A DNA stretch of 64,000 nucleotides from Aquibaculum arenosum (lineage in GTDB: Bacteria; Pseudomonadota; Alphaproteobacteria; Kiloniellales; DSM-21159). Positions 29,045 through 37,285 of the stretch are shown here, piece by piece (the first letter of the stretch is position 1; each line of letters begins with the position of its first letter). The DNA lies in NCBI RefSeq assembly GCF_029222965.1, contig NZ_JARHUD010000008.1, forward strand, positions 1 through 64,000, read 5' to 3'. Under the pieces are notes generated by a model. That model was not told where the DNA came from, made no database searches, and was given only the letters and a program-made list of their open reading frames with translations. The position numbers and the translations under genes were made by a program.

Positions 29045-29959
29045 TCAGTCCTCGGCTTCAGCCACGGCCTGGTCCACCAGGCCGCGCAGGGAAACCCTCT
29101 CCTGCGCTGGGCGTGCCAGATAGCAGTGAGCATAGAGCCGACCGTCGCGCTGCTCAGCACGCGCGTCGATGTCGTTCTCCTTCAAGCGCTGCAAGGTGCG
29201 CTCACGCTCGTTGTCGTCGGCAAAGCGACGCTGGGGAATCGGATTGTCCCAGGCCTCGGTTTCCAGCCCAAAGTCAGCAAAGGCTCGGTCGAATCGGGCA
29301 AGGTCCAGGCCGCGCAGCGGGAAGGACAGGATCCAGGGCCGCGCTTTTTCCGGCGTCACCTCAAGCAGTTTGCGGAAGGTCACGTCGGTGACGTAGCCCA
29401 TGCCGCCGGTCACCGTGATGATGTCGACCTCGGCCAGTTCCTGCGCCAGGCGCTGCGGCAGGTCTTCGCGCTCCAGGTTGATGGCCGCGCCACGGTCGAT
29501 CAGACCCGTTTCTTCGGCATAGCGCACCGCCTTGTCAGCAACATCGAGCCCGACGATGTCACCCACCAGCTCTGCGGAGCCGTTGCGACGGTTGCGGGCG
29601 AAGAAGCGGCGATCAGCCTCTGCCAACTCTTCACTGGGCAGACCATCCAGCTTCGGATCGCTGTAGTGATCGTAAAGGTCGGCCATGGTCACGCTGTGGC
29701 GCAGTACGCTGCCATTGATGCCATAGCCGCAGCAGAGATCGAGGATGGTCAGGCGCTGCTTGCCGCGTATCTGCGACAGCGCACGCAGGCAGCCCTCGAC
29801 AATGGGGCGGGCATAGTCCGCCACCCGATAATCCAACGGCCCCAGTGTGCGGTAGTAGGAGCGTGGATCATCCTGATTGTAGATGTTGTTGAAGTTCTGC
29901 TTTCCGCCAACTTTCGACGAAGACTGATCTGAATCCGAACGTGACTTGAGGGTCTGCAT
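29045..29959 (-). CDS. class I SAM-dependent methyltransferase-like protein, function unknown
   Basis: A 304-residue soluble protein. A Ser/Gln-rich start is followed by FNNIYNQDDPRSYYRTLGPLDY and then LTILDLCCGYGING, which is the glycine-rich SAM-binding motif I of class I methyltransferases. DIVGLDVADKAVRYAEETG supplies the acidic end of strand 2, and VDIITVTGGMGYVTD fits motif IV. The C-terminal half is charged and ends in an acidic tail. The start at 29959 follows GGGGAGG and is preferred to an ATG 21 bases upstream. I do not recognise the family or substrate. A strong promoter lies about 260 bases upstream, giving an unusually long 5' leader. Confidence 0.65.
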   Translation of the reverse strand: MQTLKSRSDSDQSSSKVGGKQNFNNIYNQDDPRSYYRTLGPLDYRVADYARPIVEGCLRALSQIRGKQRLTILDLCCGYGINGSVLRHSVTMADLYDHYSDPKLDGLPSEELAEADRRFFARNRRNGSAELVGDIVGLDVADKAVRYAEETGLIDRGAAINLEREDLPQRLAQELAEVDIITVTGGMGYVTDVTFRKLLEVTPEKARPWILSFPLRGLDLARFDRAFADFGLETEAWDNPIPQRRFADDNERERTLQRLKENDIDARAEQRDGRLYAHCYLARPAQERVSLRGLVDQAVAEAED

Positions 29960-30223
29960 GTCGCCTCCCCTAGTTTGCATGCACGCAATCGGCCCGGCGT
30001 GGATTTGGTGTCCGTGGGACCACCGGCGTCACGCAGGCCTTTCCGGCTCTCCCCTCGGAGAGGCCGCCTCCGCGCTACCACGCTGTGCGGTTTCGCCACT
30101 CGACCATCATTCACGGAGAAAAAAGGACGCTGCGCTCAACCACCAATCGCGGTGCATCGGCTGTGCGCAAGAGCCCCCTGACGGTCGTGGGCCGTTACGA
30201 CGGCTGGATTGCCGTATGGCGCG
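29960..30223 (-). other. long 5' leader of the methyltransferase-like gene
   Basis: The minus-strand transcript from the promoter at 30224-30252 would carry about 255 untranslated bases. Visible structure includes CTCTCC-GAGG-GGAGAG (a 6-bp stem and tetraloop) and a GGTGGTCC/GGACACC hairpin. It matches none of the riboswitch consensus sequences I can recall, including the SAH, SAM, ZTP and cobalamin classes. No convincing reading frame is present. The rest of the gap, 30253-30419, shows nothing I can name. Confidence 0.4.
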
Positions 30224-30252
30224 ACGCTAGGGATTCCTGTCGAACCTGTCAA
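30224..30252 (-). promoter_or_regulatory. sigma-70-like promoter (leftward)
   Basis: On the minus strand TTGACA (30247-30252) and TAGCGT (30224-30229) are exactly 17 bases apart. It points to the methyltransferase-like gene whose start codon lies 265 bases away. Confidence 0.5.
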
Positions 30253-30419
30253 CATAGCGACCGAAACTTTCCTAAATGCGACCAGCCGGTGGGCCGCAAA
30301 CACGCGCATTTCCCCACGCCGCAGCGCCCCAGCGGAAGCGGCCTGTCGCCTCTGCGACTGGAATGTCGCCGGCATCAGGATAGTAGAGAGGTGAGAATGT
30401 GCTGGCTTGCCGTTTGCGG

Positions 30420-31199
30420 TCAGGAGCCGGCCCGGGGTGTTCCCGACTCGTCGGAATCGAGAAAATCCAGGTCGATGGTGACCGCGTCCGGGGTATCTTC
30501 CGCTTGGGTGTGGAACAACACGCTGTCGCCGGCAGCCAAGCGCGAACGCTCCGCCTCGAAGGTCCAACTGCGGACCCGGTTGCCAGAGCGATCGAGGAGA
30601 TGTGCACGCAGCGGCGGCAGCGCCACGTCACGATCGCCGTCATTGGACACGGTCCCCTCGACCACCACCATGTCACGCCCCTCCAGGCTGCGCCGCAGAA
30701 GGTTGATGTTCTGCAGGGAGAGCCCATCCAGCGGAGAGGCTACCTCCACACCCAAGGCGGCGTAGAGGCCGCTGGTGCCGGGAACGCTTCTAACGATTTG
30801 CTCGCGCCCAAGCCACGCCAGCAGGGGAATGAACAATAGCAACAGCAGGAAGAAGAGCTTGCGCCGCCGCGGTCGCTTGTGCTGCTCCCGCTCGGCCTGC
30901 TCTGCAACCTGCCATTCCGTCATGCCTTGGCCTTGAGGCGGCTCAGCCCCGGCAAGGCGCACACGGGCTTCGCTGCGCGATTGGCCGCGCTCGAAGTGGG
31001 GGCCTGGATAGTGAGGTGCGGACTGCCAATCCTGCGACTCGGACACCGGTTCGGCAGGACGCGGCGAAACCGGGACCGGCAGGCGTGTCGCCAACCAAAC
31101 ATGACCGCAGGCGCTGCAACGCACCTTGCGCCCCTTCGAGGTAACGGCGCTCTCGCGCACCTTGAAGGCGGTGTCGCAGGCGGGACAGGTCAGGATCAT
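30420..31199 (-). CDS. MJ0042-type zinc-ribbon / DUF3426 membrane protein
   Basis: A 259-residue protein. Residues 1-37 form the zinc ribbon: CPACDTAFKV and VRCSACGHVW give two CxxC knuckles. A polar, charged linker follows, then one transmembrane helix near 120-140 (KLFFLLLLLFIPLLAWLG) after a basic RRRK stop, so the ribbon is cytoplasmic and the C-terminal DUF3426 domain periplasmic. The start at 31199 (MILTCPACD) is the family's usual start. It is divergent from ftsE, an arrangement common in alphaproteobacteria. Its function is unknown; an envelope or division role is a guess from context. Confidence 0.8.
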   Translation of the reverse strand: MILTCPACDTAFKVRESAVTSKGRKVRCSACGHVWLATRLPVPVSPRPAEPVSESQDWQSAPHYPGPHFERGQSRSEARVRLAGAEPPQGQGMTEWQVAEQAEREQHKRPRRRKLFFLLLLLFIPLLAWLGREQIVRSVPGTSGLYAALGVEVASPLDGLSLQNINLLRRSLEGRDMVVVEGTVSNDGDRDVALPPLRAHLLDRSGNRVRSWTFEAERSRLAAGDSVLFHTQAEDTPDAVTIDLDFLDSDESGTPRAGS

Positions 31200-31467
31200 C
31201 GCTTGTGTCACGGCCACCCGGTTCGCGGTTTGCATTAGTTACAATGCCATATAATCGCGCCGCTCGCAGCGACGCAAGCCGAGTGGCACCGAGCCGCCCA
31301 CGCTCTCGCAAACGACACGCCTCCTGTCTTGATCATTCATCCCTTTCACGCCTCGCGGAGATCGCGCTTGCCAAGAGGGTGACACGCGCCCGCATGGCGC
31401 GCCTTTACCTCTTTTCGGCCCCGTGCCATCTTGCGGCTTTCCGTCAACCAGCTGAGGATTCCGGCCC

Positions 31468-32187
31468 TTGGTTCGCTTCGAGGACGTCACCCTGCGCTAT
31501 GGCCAGGGGCCTGAGATCCTCACGGGCCTGTCCCTGCATCTGGAGCCGGGATCATTCCACTGCCTCGTGGGACCCAGCGGCGCCGGGAAGTCTTCGCTGC
31601 TCAAGCTGCTCTACCTGGGCCAGAAACCCAGCGCCGGGCGCATCTCCCTCTTCGGCCGCGACGTTTCGCGTCTCTCGCGCGACGGACGGGCGCGGCTGCG
31701 CCGGCAGATCGGCGTGGTGTTCCAGGAGTTCCGCCTCATCAGCCACCTTTCCGTCTTTGACAATGTGGCCCTGCCGCTGCGTCTGGCCGGTGAGCGCGAA
31801 TCAAGCCTGCGCACCAAAGTGGAGGAGCTGCTGTCCTGGGTCGGCCTGGCCGATCACCTGAGGGCCGCGCCGGAAACGCTGTCCGGCGGTCAACAGCAGC
31901 GCGTGGCCATCGCCCGCGCCTTGGTCGGCCGGCCCAATCTGCTGGTCGCCGACGAGCCCACCGGCAGCGTGGACGACCGCATCGGCCAGCGGCTGATGCA
32001 CCTCTTTCAGGAGCTCCACCGCAACGGCACCACCATCGTGCTCGCCACCCACAACCTGGCCATGGTGGAGCGGCTGGGCCATCCGGTGCTGCGCCTAGAG
32101 GATGGCCAGATTGCCGGTCAGCCGGGCGAAGAACGCGAAGGGCTTGGGCCGCTTTCCCCTGGATCACGGGGCCATTGGCCGGCATGA
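31468..32187 (+). CDS. ftsE: cell division ATP-binding protein FtsE
   Basis: A 239-residue ABC ATPase that works with FtsX to control septal wall hydrolases. Walker A is GPSGAGKSS, the signature is LSGGQQQRVAIARAL, and Walker B is LLVADEPTGSVD. VVFQEFRLISHLSVFDNVALPL matches FtsE well. The start is a TTG at 31468 with GAGGA about ten bases upstream. No in-frame ATG precedes the conserved VRFEDVTLRY strand. Its stop overlaps the ftsX start by four bases. Confidence 0.92.
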   Translation: MVRFEDVTLRYGQGPEILTGLSLHLEPGSFHCLVGPSGAGKSSLLKLLYLGQKPSAGRISLFGRDVSRLSRDGRARLRRQIGVVFQEFRLISHLSVFDNVALPLRLAGERESSLRTKVEELLSWVGLADHLRAAPETLSGGQQQRVAIARALVGRPNLLVADEPTGSVDDRIGQRLMHLFQELHRNGTTIVLATHNLAMVERLGHPVLRLEDGQIAGQPGEEREGLGPLSPGSRGHWPA

Positions 32188-33089
32188 GCGACACGGAACT
32201 GACCCAGCTCAGCCGGCGCGATCTGCCGCTTGCCGGCGACGCCTCCGCCCGCTTTCTGCCTTGGCTAATCGCCTTCATGGTCTTCCTCGCTGCCCTGGCT
32301 CTCGTCGGGGCCGACGCCTTGCGGCAGACGGCGGCGCGCTGGAACGGCGGGCTTTCGGGGCAGATCACCGTACAGCTTCCGCCGCTGGTGCGTGAGGATG
32401 CCCCGACAGCGGCAAGCCGGGCCGAGCAGGCCGCGGCGCTCCTGCGTGATCTGCCGGCCGTGCGCAGCGTGGAGACGCTGGAGCGCGCAGAGGCGGCCGC
32501 GCTGCTGGAACCCTGGTTGGGCGCAGCGGCAAATGATGCCGCCCTGCCGCTGCCGACCCTCATCACCGTTCGGCACAGCGGCGATCCCGCCCCGCTCGCA
32601 GCCGAAATGCGCCAACGGCTGCAGAACGAGTTTCCCGATGCCGAGGTGGACGATCATCAGGCCTGGATCGGCGGCCTGCTCAACCTGACACGCGGCCTCG
32701 AGATCCTGGCGCTTTTTCTGCTGTTGCTGGTGGGCGCCGCGGCGGTGGTGACCGTGGTCTTCGTCACCCGAACCGGCCTGGCGGTCCACCGGCCGGTCAT
32801 CGAACTCTTGCACCTGATGGGCGCACGCGACGTGCAGATCGCCGGGCGTTTCCAGACCCACGCCCTCTGGCTCGGCCTCAAGGGCGGGCTGCTCGGGCTG
32901 GCGGTGGCGGCGCTCTGCTATGGGGCACTGCAGTGGGCGGTTTCGCCCACCACTCTGGCGCTGCTGCCCGCCTTCGAAATCGGCCCCGTACTCCTAGTGC
33001 TGCTCGCCTTGCTGCCGCTGCTGGCCGCCGGCATCGCCTGGCTGACCGCGCGCGTGACCGTCTTGCGTACCCTCGGCCGGATGCCCTGA
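32184..33089 (+). CDS. ftsX: cell division permease FtsX
   Basis: A 301-residue membrane protein with four helices: one near residues 25-45, then a periplasmic domain of about 120 residues, then three near 165-190, 215-245 and 255-285. This is the FtsX topology. LHLMGARDVQIAGRF is the conserved coupling segment before helix 3. The ATG at 32184 overlaps the ftsE stop (ATGA); an ATG nine bases upstream is less likely. It passes the ATPase signal to periplasmic hydrolase activators. Its stop overlaps the next start by one base. Confidence 0.9.
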   Translation: MSDTELTQLSRRDLPLAGDASARFLPWLIAFMVFLAALALVGADALRQTAARWNGGLSGQITVQLPPLVREDAPTAASRAEQAAALLRDLPAVRSVETLERAEAAALLEPWLGAAANDAALPLPTLITVRHSGDPAPLAAEMRQRLQNEFPDAEVDDHQAWIGGLLNLTRGLEILALFLLLLVGAAAVVTVVFVTRTGLAVHRPVIELLHLMGARDVQIAGRFQTHALWLGLKGGLLGLAVAALCYGALQWAVSPTTLALLPAFEIGPVLLVLLALLPLLAAGIAWLTARVTVLRTLGRMP

Positions 33090-33724
33090 TGCCGGCACGC
33101 CGTATCACACGCCTGCTCTTCGTCCTTGCCTGGCTGGTGCCCTTGCTGGTGCTGCTTGGCGTGCTGGCCGGCCTGTTTCACTTCGCCGCACAGTTGCCCC
33201 GAACCGCTCAGGCGCCCGAGCACGTCACCGACGCGATCGTGGTGCTCACCGGTGGGGCGGGACGGATCGACCGCGGCTTCGAGCTGCTCGCCGATGATCG
33301 GGCGGAACGCTTGCTGATTTCCGGGGTCTATCGTGGCGTGGAAGTAGAAGAACTGCTGGCACTGGCCCAGCGCTCGCCGGAGGAAATGCGCTGCTGCATC
33401 GAGCTCGGCTACGAGGCCGACAACACCATCGGCAATGCACAAGAAACCGCGGTGTGGGTGGCCACACACCAGATCCGCAGCCTGCGCTTGGTCACGGCAG
33501 CCTATCACATGCCCCGCGCGCGGCTCGAGTTGTCGCGCTACCTGCCGGGCGTGGAGATCCTGGAGGAGCCGGTGCTGGCGGAAACCACGCGGCTGGATCG
33601 TTGGTGGCAACACAGGCCGACAGCCACCTTGATCACCATGGAGTACCTCAAGTACCTGGCGGCGAGCTTGCGCAGGTTGCCGGAAGAATTCAGCCCTAAT
33701 CTCTGGGGAGGGTCCTCCACGTGA
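33089..33724 (+). CDS. YdcF/DUF218-family membrane-anchored protein
   Basis: A 211-residue protein with one N-terminal helix (LLFVLAWLVPLLVLLGVLAG) and a DUF218 domain: DAIVVLTGGAGRIDRGFELL, ADRAERLLISGV, the conserved Asn of EADNTIGNAQETAVW, and VTAAYHMPRA. E. coli YdcF binds SAM, and SanA/ElyC relatives affect envelope integrity. Here its place inside ftsE-ftsX-ydcF-plsC suggests an envelope role. The start TGATG overlaps the ftsX stop. Confidence 0.82.
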   Translation: MPARRITRLLFVLAWLVPLLVLLGVLAGLFHFAAQLPRTAQAPEHVTDAIVVLTGGAGRIDRGFELLADDRAERLLISGVYRGVEVEELLALAQRSPEEMRCCIELGYEADNTIGNAQETAVWVATHQIRSLRLVTAAYHMPRARLELSRYLPGVEILEEPVLAETTRLDRWWQHRPTATLITMEYLKYLAASLRRLPEEFSPNLWGGSST

Positions 33725-34428
33725 CTCCCCTGCGATCTTTGCTATTCAACCTATACTTCATGCTGCTCAGCCTGACCCTGGCGATCGTCTACCTGCCGCT
33801 GCTCGCCCTGCCGCCGCGCTACCTCTGGGCCGGCGGACGGCTGTGGGTGCGGCTGCTCTATGGCGGCCTGCGAGTCATCTGCAGCCTCGATTATCGCATC
33901 GAGGGGGGCCACCGGCTGCCGCAGGGCGCGGCCGTCATCGCCTCCAAGCATCAGTCGGCCTGGGACACGCTGATCTTCATGCTGCTGCTGCCCGCACCGG
34001 CCATGGTGCTGAAGCGCGAACTGCTGCGCATCCCGCTTTTCGGCTGGTATCTGCGCCACCTGGACATGATCGCCGTTGACCGCACGGGCGGTGCTGCGGC
34101 GCTGCAGGGGCTGCTGCGCCAGGCCAGGGAGTGCCTGGACGCCGGTCGGCAAGTGGTGATCTTTCCGGAGGGAACCCGCACCGCCCCCGGCCAGCGCCGC
34201 CGCTACCAGCCGGGGATCGCGGCACTCTATCGGGCGCTGGGCGAGCCGGTGATTCCGATCGCGCTCAACTCCGGACACTACTGGGGCCGACGCGCCTTCA
34301 ACAAGCGCGCCGGCACCATTCGCTTGAAGGTGCTGCCGCCCATCCCCCCCGGCCTGAACCGGGCGGTCTTCATGCGCCAGTTGCAGGACGCGATCGATGG
34401 CGAAAGCGACGCCCTCGATCGCGATTGA
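33721..34428 (+). CDS. 1-acyl-sn-glycerol-3-phosphate acyltransferase (PlsC-like)
   Basis: A 235-residue membrane enzyme that makes phosphatidic acid from lysophosphatidic acid. An N-terminal hydrophobic region precedes the catalytic KHQSAWDTLIF (HX4D motif), and VVIFPEGTRTAPG is the substrate-binding motif III. ALGEPVIPIALNSG is motif IV. The start is a GTG at 33721, overlapping the YdcF stop by four bases, so the four genes are translationally coupled. Confidence 0.9.
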   Translation: MTPLRSLLFNLYFMLLSLTLAIVYLPLLALPPRYLWAGGRLWVRLLYGGLRVICSLDYRIEGGHRLPQGAAVIASKHQSAWDTLIFMLLLPAPAMVLKRELLRIPLFGWYLRHLDMIAVDRTGGAAALQGLLRQARECLDAGRQVVIFPEGTRTAPGQRRRYQPGIAALYRALGEPVIPIALNSGHYWGRRAFNKRAGTIRLKVLPPIPPGLNRAVFMRQLQDAIDGESDALDRD

Positions 34429-34439
34429 GGACTTCCCGG

Positions 34440-34907
34440 TCAGCCCAGGTGGGCGCGGAGCATCCAGGCTGCCTTCTCGTGCGCGCTCAGGCGCTGGGTA
34501 AGAAGGTCGAGGGAGGCCTCGTCATTGGCCGCTTCCGCCGTCGGGAAGACAGAACGGATGCTGCGCGCCGTGGTCTCGTTGTCGGCCAGTAGGGCTTCGA
34601 CCATTTCCTTCCAGCTCGGCACGCCCTCGGCCTCCTGCAGGGAAGTCAGTTCGGCGAAGGCCTTGTAGCTGCCCGGTGCCGGCTGGCCCAAGGTGCGGAT
34701 GCGCTCGGCGATCTCATCCACGGCCGCGGCCAGTTCAGTGTACTGCGTCTCAAAAAGGTTGTGCAGCGACTGGAAGTTGGGGCCGGTCACGTTCCAGTGG
34801 AAGTTGTGGGTCTTGAGATAGAGCGTGTAACTGTCGGCCAGCACGCGGGACAGCCCCGCCGCCACGGCCTTACGATCTTCCTCTGACATACCGGTGTTCA
34901 AAGCCAT
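34440..34907 (-). CDS. dps: Dps-family ferritin-like DNA-protecting protein
   Basis: A 155-residue four-helix protein forming 12-mers that oxidise and store iron and protect DNA under stress. LKTHNFHWNVTGPNFQSLHNLFETQY and AAAVDEIAERI carry the His, Asp and Glu of the inter-subunit ferroxidase site. The C-terminal helix ends SAHEKAAWMLRAHLG. AAGGAGGG stands at ideal spacing to the ATG, next to a 6-bp hairpin. An Irr-like palindrome lies about 105 bases upstream, fitting iron control. Confidence 0.93.
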   Translation of the reverse strand: MALNTGMSEEDRKAVAAGLSRVLADSYTLYLKTHNFHWNVTGPNFQSLHNLFETQYTELAAAVDEIAERIRTLGQPAPGSYKAFAELTSLQEAEGVPSWKEMVEALLADNETTARSIRSVFPTAEAANDEASLDLLTQRLSAHEKAAWMLRAHLG

Positions 34908-34914
34908 GATTACC

Positions 34915-34933
34915 CTCCTTCACTTCAGTGAAG
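34915..34933 (-). promoter_or_regulatory. dps ribosome-binding site with adjoining hairpin
   Basis: In the mRNA sense CTTCAC-TGAA-GTGAAG forms a 6-bp stem and tetraloop. Its 3' arm runs into the AAGGAGGG ribosome site, so folding could partly mask it. Confidence 0.45.
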
Positions 34934-35011
34934 CACCAGCGAAACAGGAACCTCGCCGGCGCGCCTTGTTCTGAATCAGATATGGGGTCTGGCGAAGCCG
35001 ACACAAGCTGT

Positions 35012-35030
35012 TTTTAGAACAGTTCTAAAA
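35012..35030. promoter_or_regulatory. Irr-box-like palindrome upstream of dps
   Basis: TTTTAGAAC-A-GTTCTAAAA is a perfect 19-base inverted repeat. It contains TTTAGAA-N3-TTCTAAA, which as I recall is the iron-control element bound by Irr, the Fur-family regulator of alphaproteobacteria. A possible promoter (TTGTGT, 17-18 bases, then ATATCT/TATCTG) lies on its dps side. Confidence 0.7.
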
Positions 35031-35173
35031 TAAGGCCGCATTTGCTCCCTTGCCGCGTCGATGGCTTGTTTGAGCGACGCTTGCGTATGGCACATCACCC
35101 CTTATAGTAATTATAGGGAGATTATATGCTGTTTTGAATTGCGGAGAAGATGATGGCGCCACGCCTCCAGCGC

Positions 35174-36097
35174 TCAATGCTTGTCCGGCGGCACGACGGG
35201 GACGCCGCTGCCCTGTTCCGCGCTGCCCAGCGCATCGGCCAGACGGGCGGCGGCGCTGCCGGGCCGCAGGGGCTTAGGCTGTTCGGCGTGGGGCGCCCAC
35301 CCCACGGCCCAAAGAAACTCGAACGTGACCGGCAGCCGCCCCTCGCTCGTGCCGAAACGCTCCGCATAGATCTCGAAGGTCCGCGCCAGTACATCCCGCC
35401 GCAAACCGCCTCGCGGCCGCTCGATCAGCGCATTGGCCGCTGCCATGCCGCGCAGTTCGCGCAGCAGCTTGATGGGGTCGGCATAGGTGACGGCAAGGCT
35501 TTCCCGATCGGCCACCGGCATGGCAAAGCCGGCGCGCTGCAACAGCCCCGCCAGGTCACGCAGTTCGGCAAAGGCGGAGACACGCGGCGCTGCTCCGCCC
35601 CGCAGTTCGCTCTCCGCCAGGATCAGCGAAGCGCGCAGCTCATGGAGACTGTCGCCCCCCAGCATCACGCCCAGAAAAAGACCGTCAGGCTTCAAGGCGC
35701 GGCGCAGTTGCAGCAGGGCGCCGGGCAGGTCGTTCACCCAGTGCAGAGACAGCAGGCTGACCGCCAGATCGAAGCTCTCCGGCGCGAAGGGCAGAAACTC
35801 CTCATCCGCTGCCAGCGCCGGCTGGCCGTTGGTCGCAGCCTGCCGCGCCATGGCCGGCGAGAGGTCGCACTGCACCACCCGCTCGACACCTGTCTGTCCC
35901 AGCAGGCGCGGCGCCAGGGTGCCGCCGTGGCATCCCAGGTCGAGCGCAAGGGGAAAGCTGCGGCGCACCTCTTCCAGCCGCTCGAGCAGGCGCTCGGCCG
36001 CCTCGGCCACCAGAAAATCGTGGTTCGGCCAGTCGGGCGCGGCCCTATCCCGGTTGCGGCGAACAGCCGCCCGATCGAAAACCAACATCTCGCTCAT
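35174..36097 (-). CDS. NDUFAF5-like SAM-dependent methyltransferase
   Basis: A 307-residue class I methyltransferase. Motif I is FPLALDLGCHGGTLAPRL; the pre-motif FDRAAVRRNRDRAA and HDFLVAEAAERLLERL match the alphaproteobacterial relatives of mitochondrial NDUFAF5, a complex I assembly factor, and more distantly BioC. The post-motif region LSLHWVNDLPGALLQLRRALKPDGLFLGVMLG is typical. The start at 36097 is taken because upstream codons in the frame are not conserved in character and run into the divergent comF promoter. Here the target is inferred from homology only. It is divergent from comF. Confidence 0.8.
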   Translation of the reverse strand: MSEMLVFDRAAVRRNRDRAAPDWPNHDFLVAEAAERLLERLEEVRRSFPLALDLGCHGGTLAPRLLGQTGVERVVQCDLSPAMARQAATNGQPALAADEEFLPFAPESFDLAVSLLSLHWVNDLPGALLQLRRALKPDGLFLGVMLGGDSLHELRASLILAESELRGGAAPRVSAFAELRDLAGLLQRAGFAMPVADRESLAVTYADPIKLLRELRGMAAANALIERPRGGLRRDVLARTFEIYAERFGTSEGRLPVTFEFLWAVGWAPHAEQPKPLRPGSAAARLADALGSAEQGSGVPVVPPDKH

Positions 36098-36161
36098 ACC
36101 CCCAGATATGAAGCAGCGACCGGCCGGGGAAAAGCCCGGATGTGCCCGGCATGAGCGGGGC

Positions 36162-36929
36162 ATGAACACGGCCAAGTCCCGGGAGGCGCTGCGGCTGCTG
36201 CGTCTTGCGGGGCGTGGCCTGCTCGATGCCGTGCTGCCGCCACGCTGTCTCAATTGCGGCCTCGTGGTCACCGAGGTGCGCACGCTCTGCCCCGCGTGCT
36301 GGCAGGGACTGACCCTGCTTGCCGACCCGCAGTGCGATGCCTGCGGCCTGCCCTTCCCGCACAGCCAGCCGGACGGCAGCCTCTGCGGCGCCTGCCTGCG
36401 CCGGCCGCCGCCCTGGGAGAAGGCCCGAGCGGCGCTGGCCTATGATGATGCCAGCAAAGGCATGATCCTGCGCTTCAAGCACGCGGACTACACCGAAGCG
36501 GCAGATACCCTGGCCGTTTGGATGGCTCGAGCCGGAGACCCTTTGCTGCGCCGCGCCGAGCTGTTGGCGCCGGTACCACTGCACCCGCGCCGGCTCTTCG
36601 CCCGGCGCTACAACCAATCGGCACTGTTGGCGCAGGCGCTGGGCCGGCGCAGCAATTGCGCCGTGGTGCCCGACCTGCTGCTGCGCCGGCGCAACACGCC
36701 CTCCCAAGGGCATCTCTCTCTGGCACAGCGCAGGCGCAACGTGGCCGGCGCCTTTGCGGTTCATCCCCGGCACCGGGCGCAGTTGGACGGCCGGCACGTG
36801 CTGTTGATCGATGATGTCTACACCACCGGCGCCACCCTGAGCGCCTGTACCCGGGCGCTCTATCGTGCCGATGCCCGGGCGGTCGACGTGCTCACGTTGG
36901 CCCGCGTGGTGCGCCCTGCGCGGGACTGA
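36162..36929 (+). CDS. ComF-family phosphoribosyltransferase-like protein
   Basis: A 255-residue protein. The N-terminal double zinc ribbon has CLNCG and CPACW, then CDACG and CGACL. The C-terminal type I phosphoribosyltransferase fold has the PRPP loop LLIDDVYTTGATLSAC. RYNQSALLAQAL and HLSLAQRRRNVAGAF are ComF signatures. In competent bacteria ComF aids DNA uptake; in alphaproteobacteria it is usually a household gene beside grxC, as here. No other competence gene is in view. Confidence 0.88.
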   Translation: MNTAKSREALRLLRLAGRGLLDAVLPPRCLNCGLVVTEVRTLCPACWQGLTLLADPQCDACGLPFPHSQPDGSLCGACLRRPPPWEKARAALAYDDASKGMILRFKHADYTEAADTLAVWMARAGDPLLRRAELLAPVPLHPRRLFARRYNQSALLAQALGRRSNCAVVPDLLLRRRNTPSQGHLSLAQRRRNVAGAFAVHPRHRAQLDGRHVLLIDDVYTTGATLSACTRALYRADARAVDVLTLARVVRPARD

Positions 36930-37021
36930 ACTGCTCCCCATACACACCGCCGCCGGTTTCGCTGCGGCGCGGGCTTCCTATATGGTGACGGTATCTTTTT
37001 GAACGGAATCGACAGGACACC

Positions 37022-37285
37022 ATGCCAAAGATCGAGATTTACACCACCTTCCTCTGCCCCTTCTGCAGCCGCGCCAAGAAGCTGCTCGACCGCAAGGGCG
37101 TCGCCTACGAAGAGATCGACGCCGGCAGCGCCAAGGTACGCGCGGCCATGCGCGAGCGGGCCGGCGGGCGCAACTCCGTGCCGCAGATTTTCATCGGCGA
37201 GCACCACGTCGGCGGCTGCGATGAGCTCTATGCCCTGGAGCAGAAGGGTGATCTCGATCCCCTGTTGCAGGGAAGCGCGGCATGA
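37022..37285 (+). CDS. grxC: glutaredoxin 3
   Basis: An 87-residue thiol-disulfide oxidoreductase using glutathione. The active site is CPFCSRAKKLL, a dithiol form with Phe in place of the common Tyr. The cis-proline (NSVPQIFIG) and GGCDELYALE glutathione-binding segments are present. AGGA lies eight bases before the ATG. Its stop overlaps the following gene start (ATGA). Confidence 0.92.
   Translation: MPKIEIYTTFLCPFCSRAKKLLDRKGVAYEEIDAGSAKVRAAMRERAGGRNSVPQIFIGEHHVGGCDELYALEQKGDLDPLLQGSAA

Noticed and set aside
30085-30765. 226-codon frame across the gap before the DUF3426 gene
   Set aside because: Its second half is antisense to DUF3426 and its first half shows no motif; the gap is better read as a leader region.
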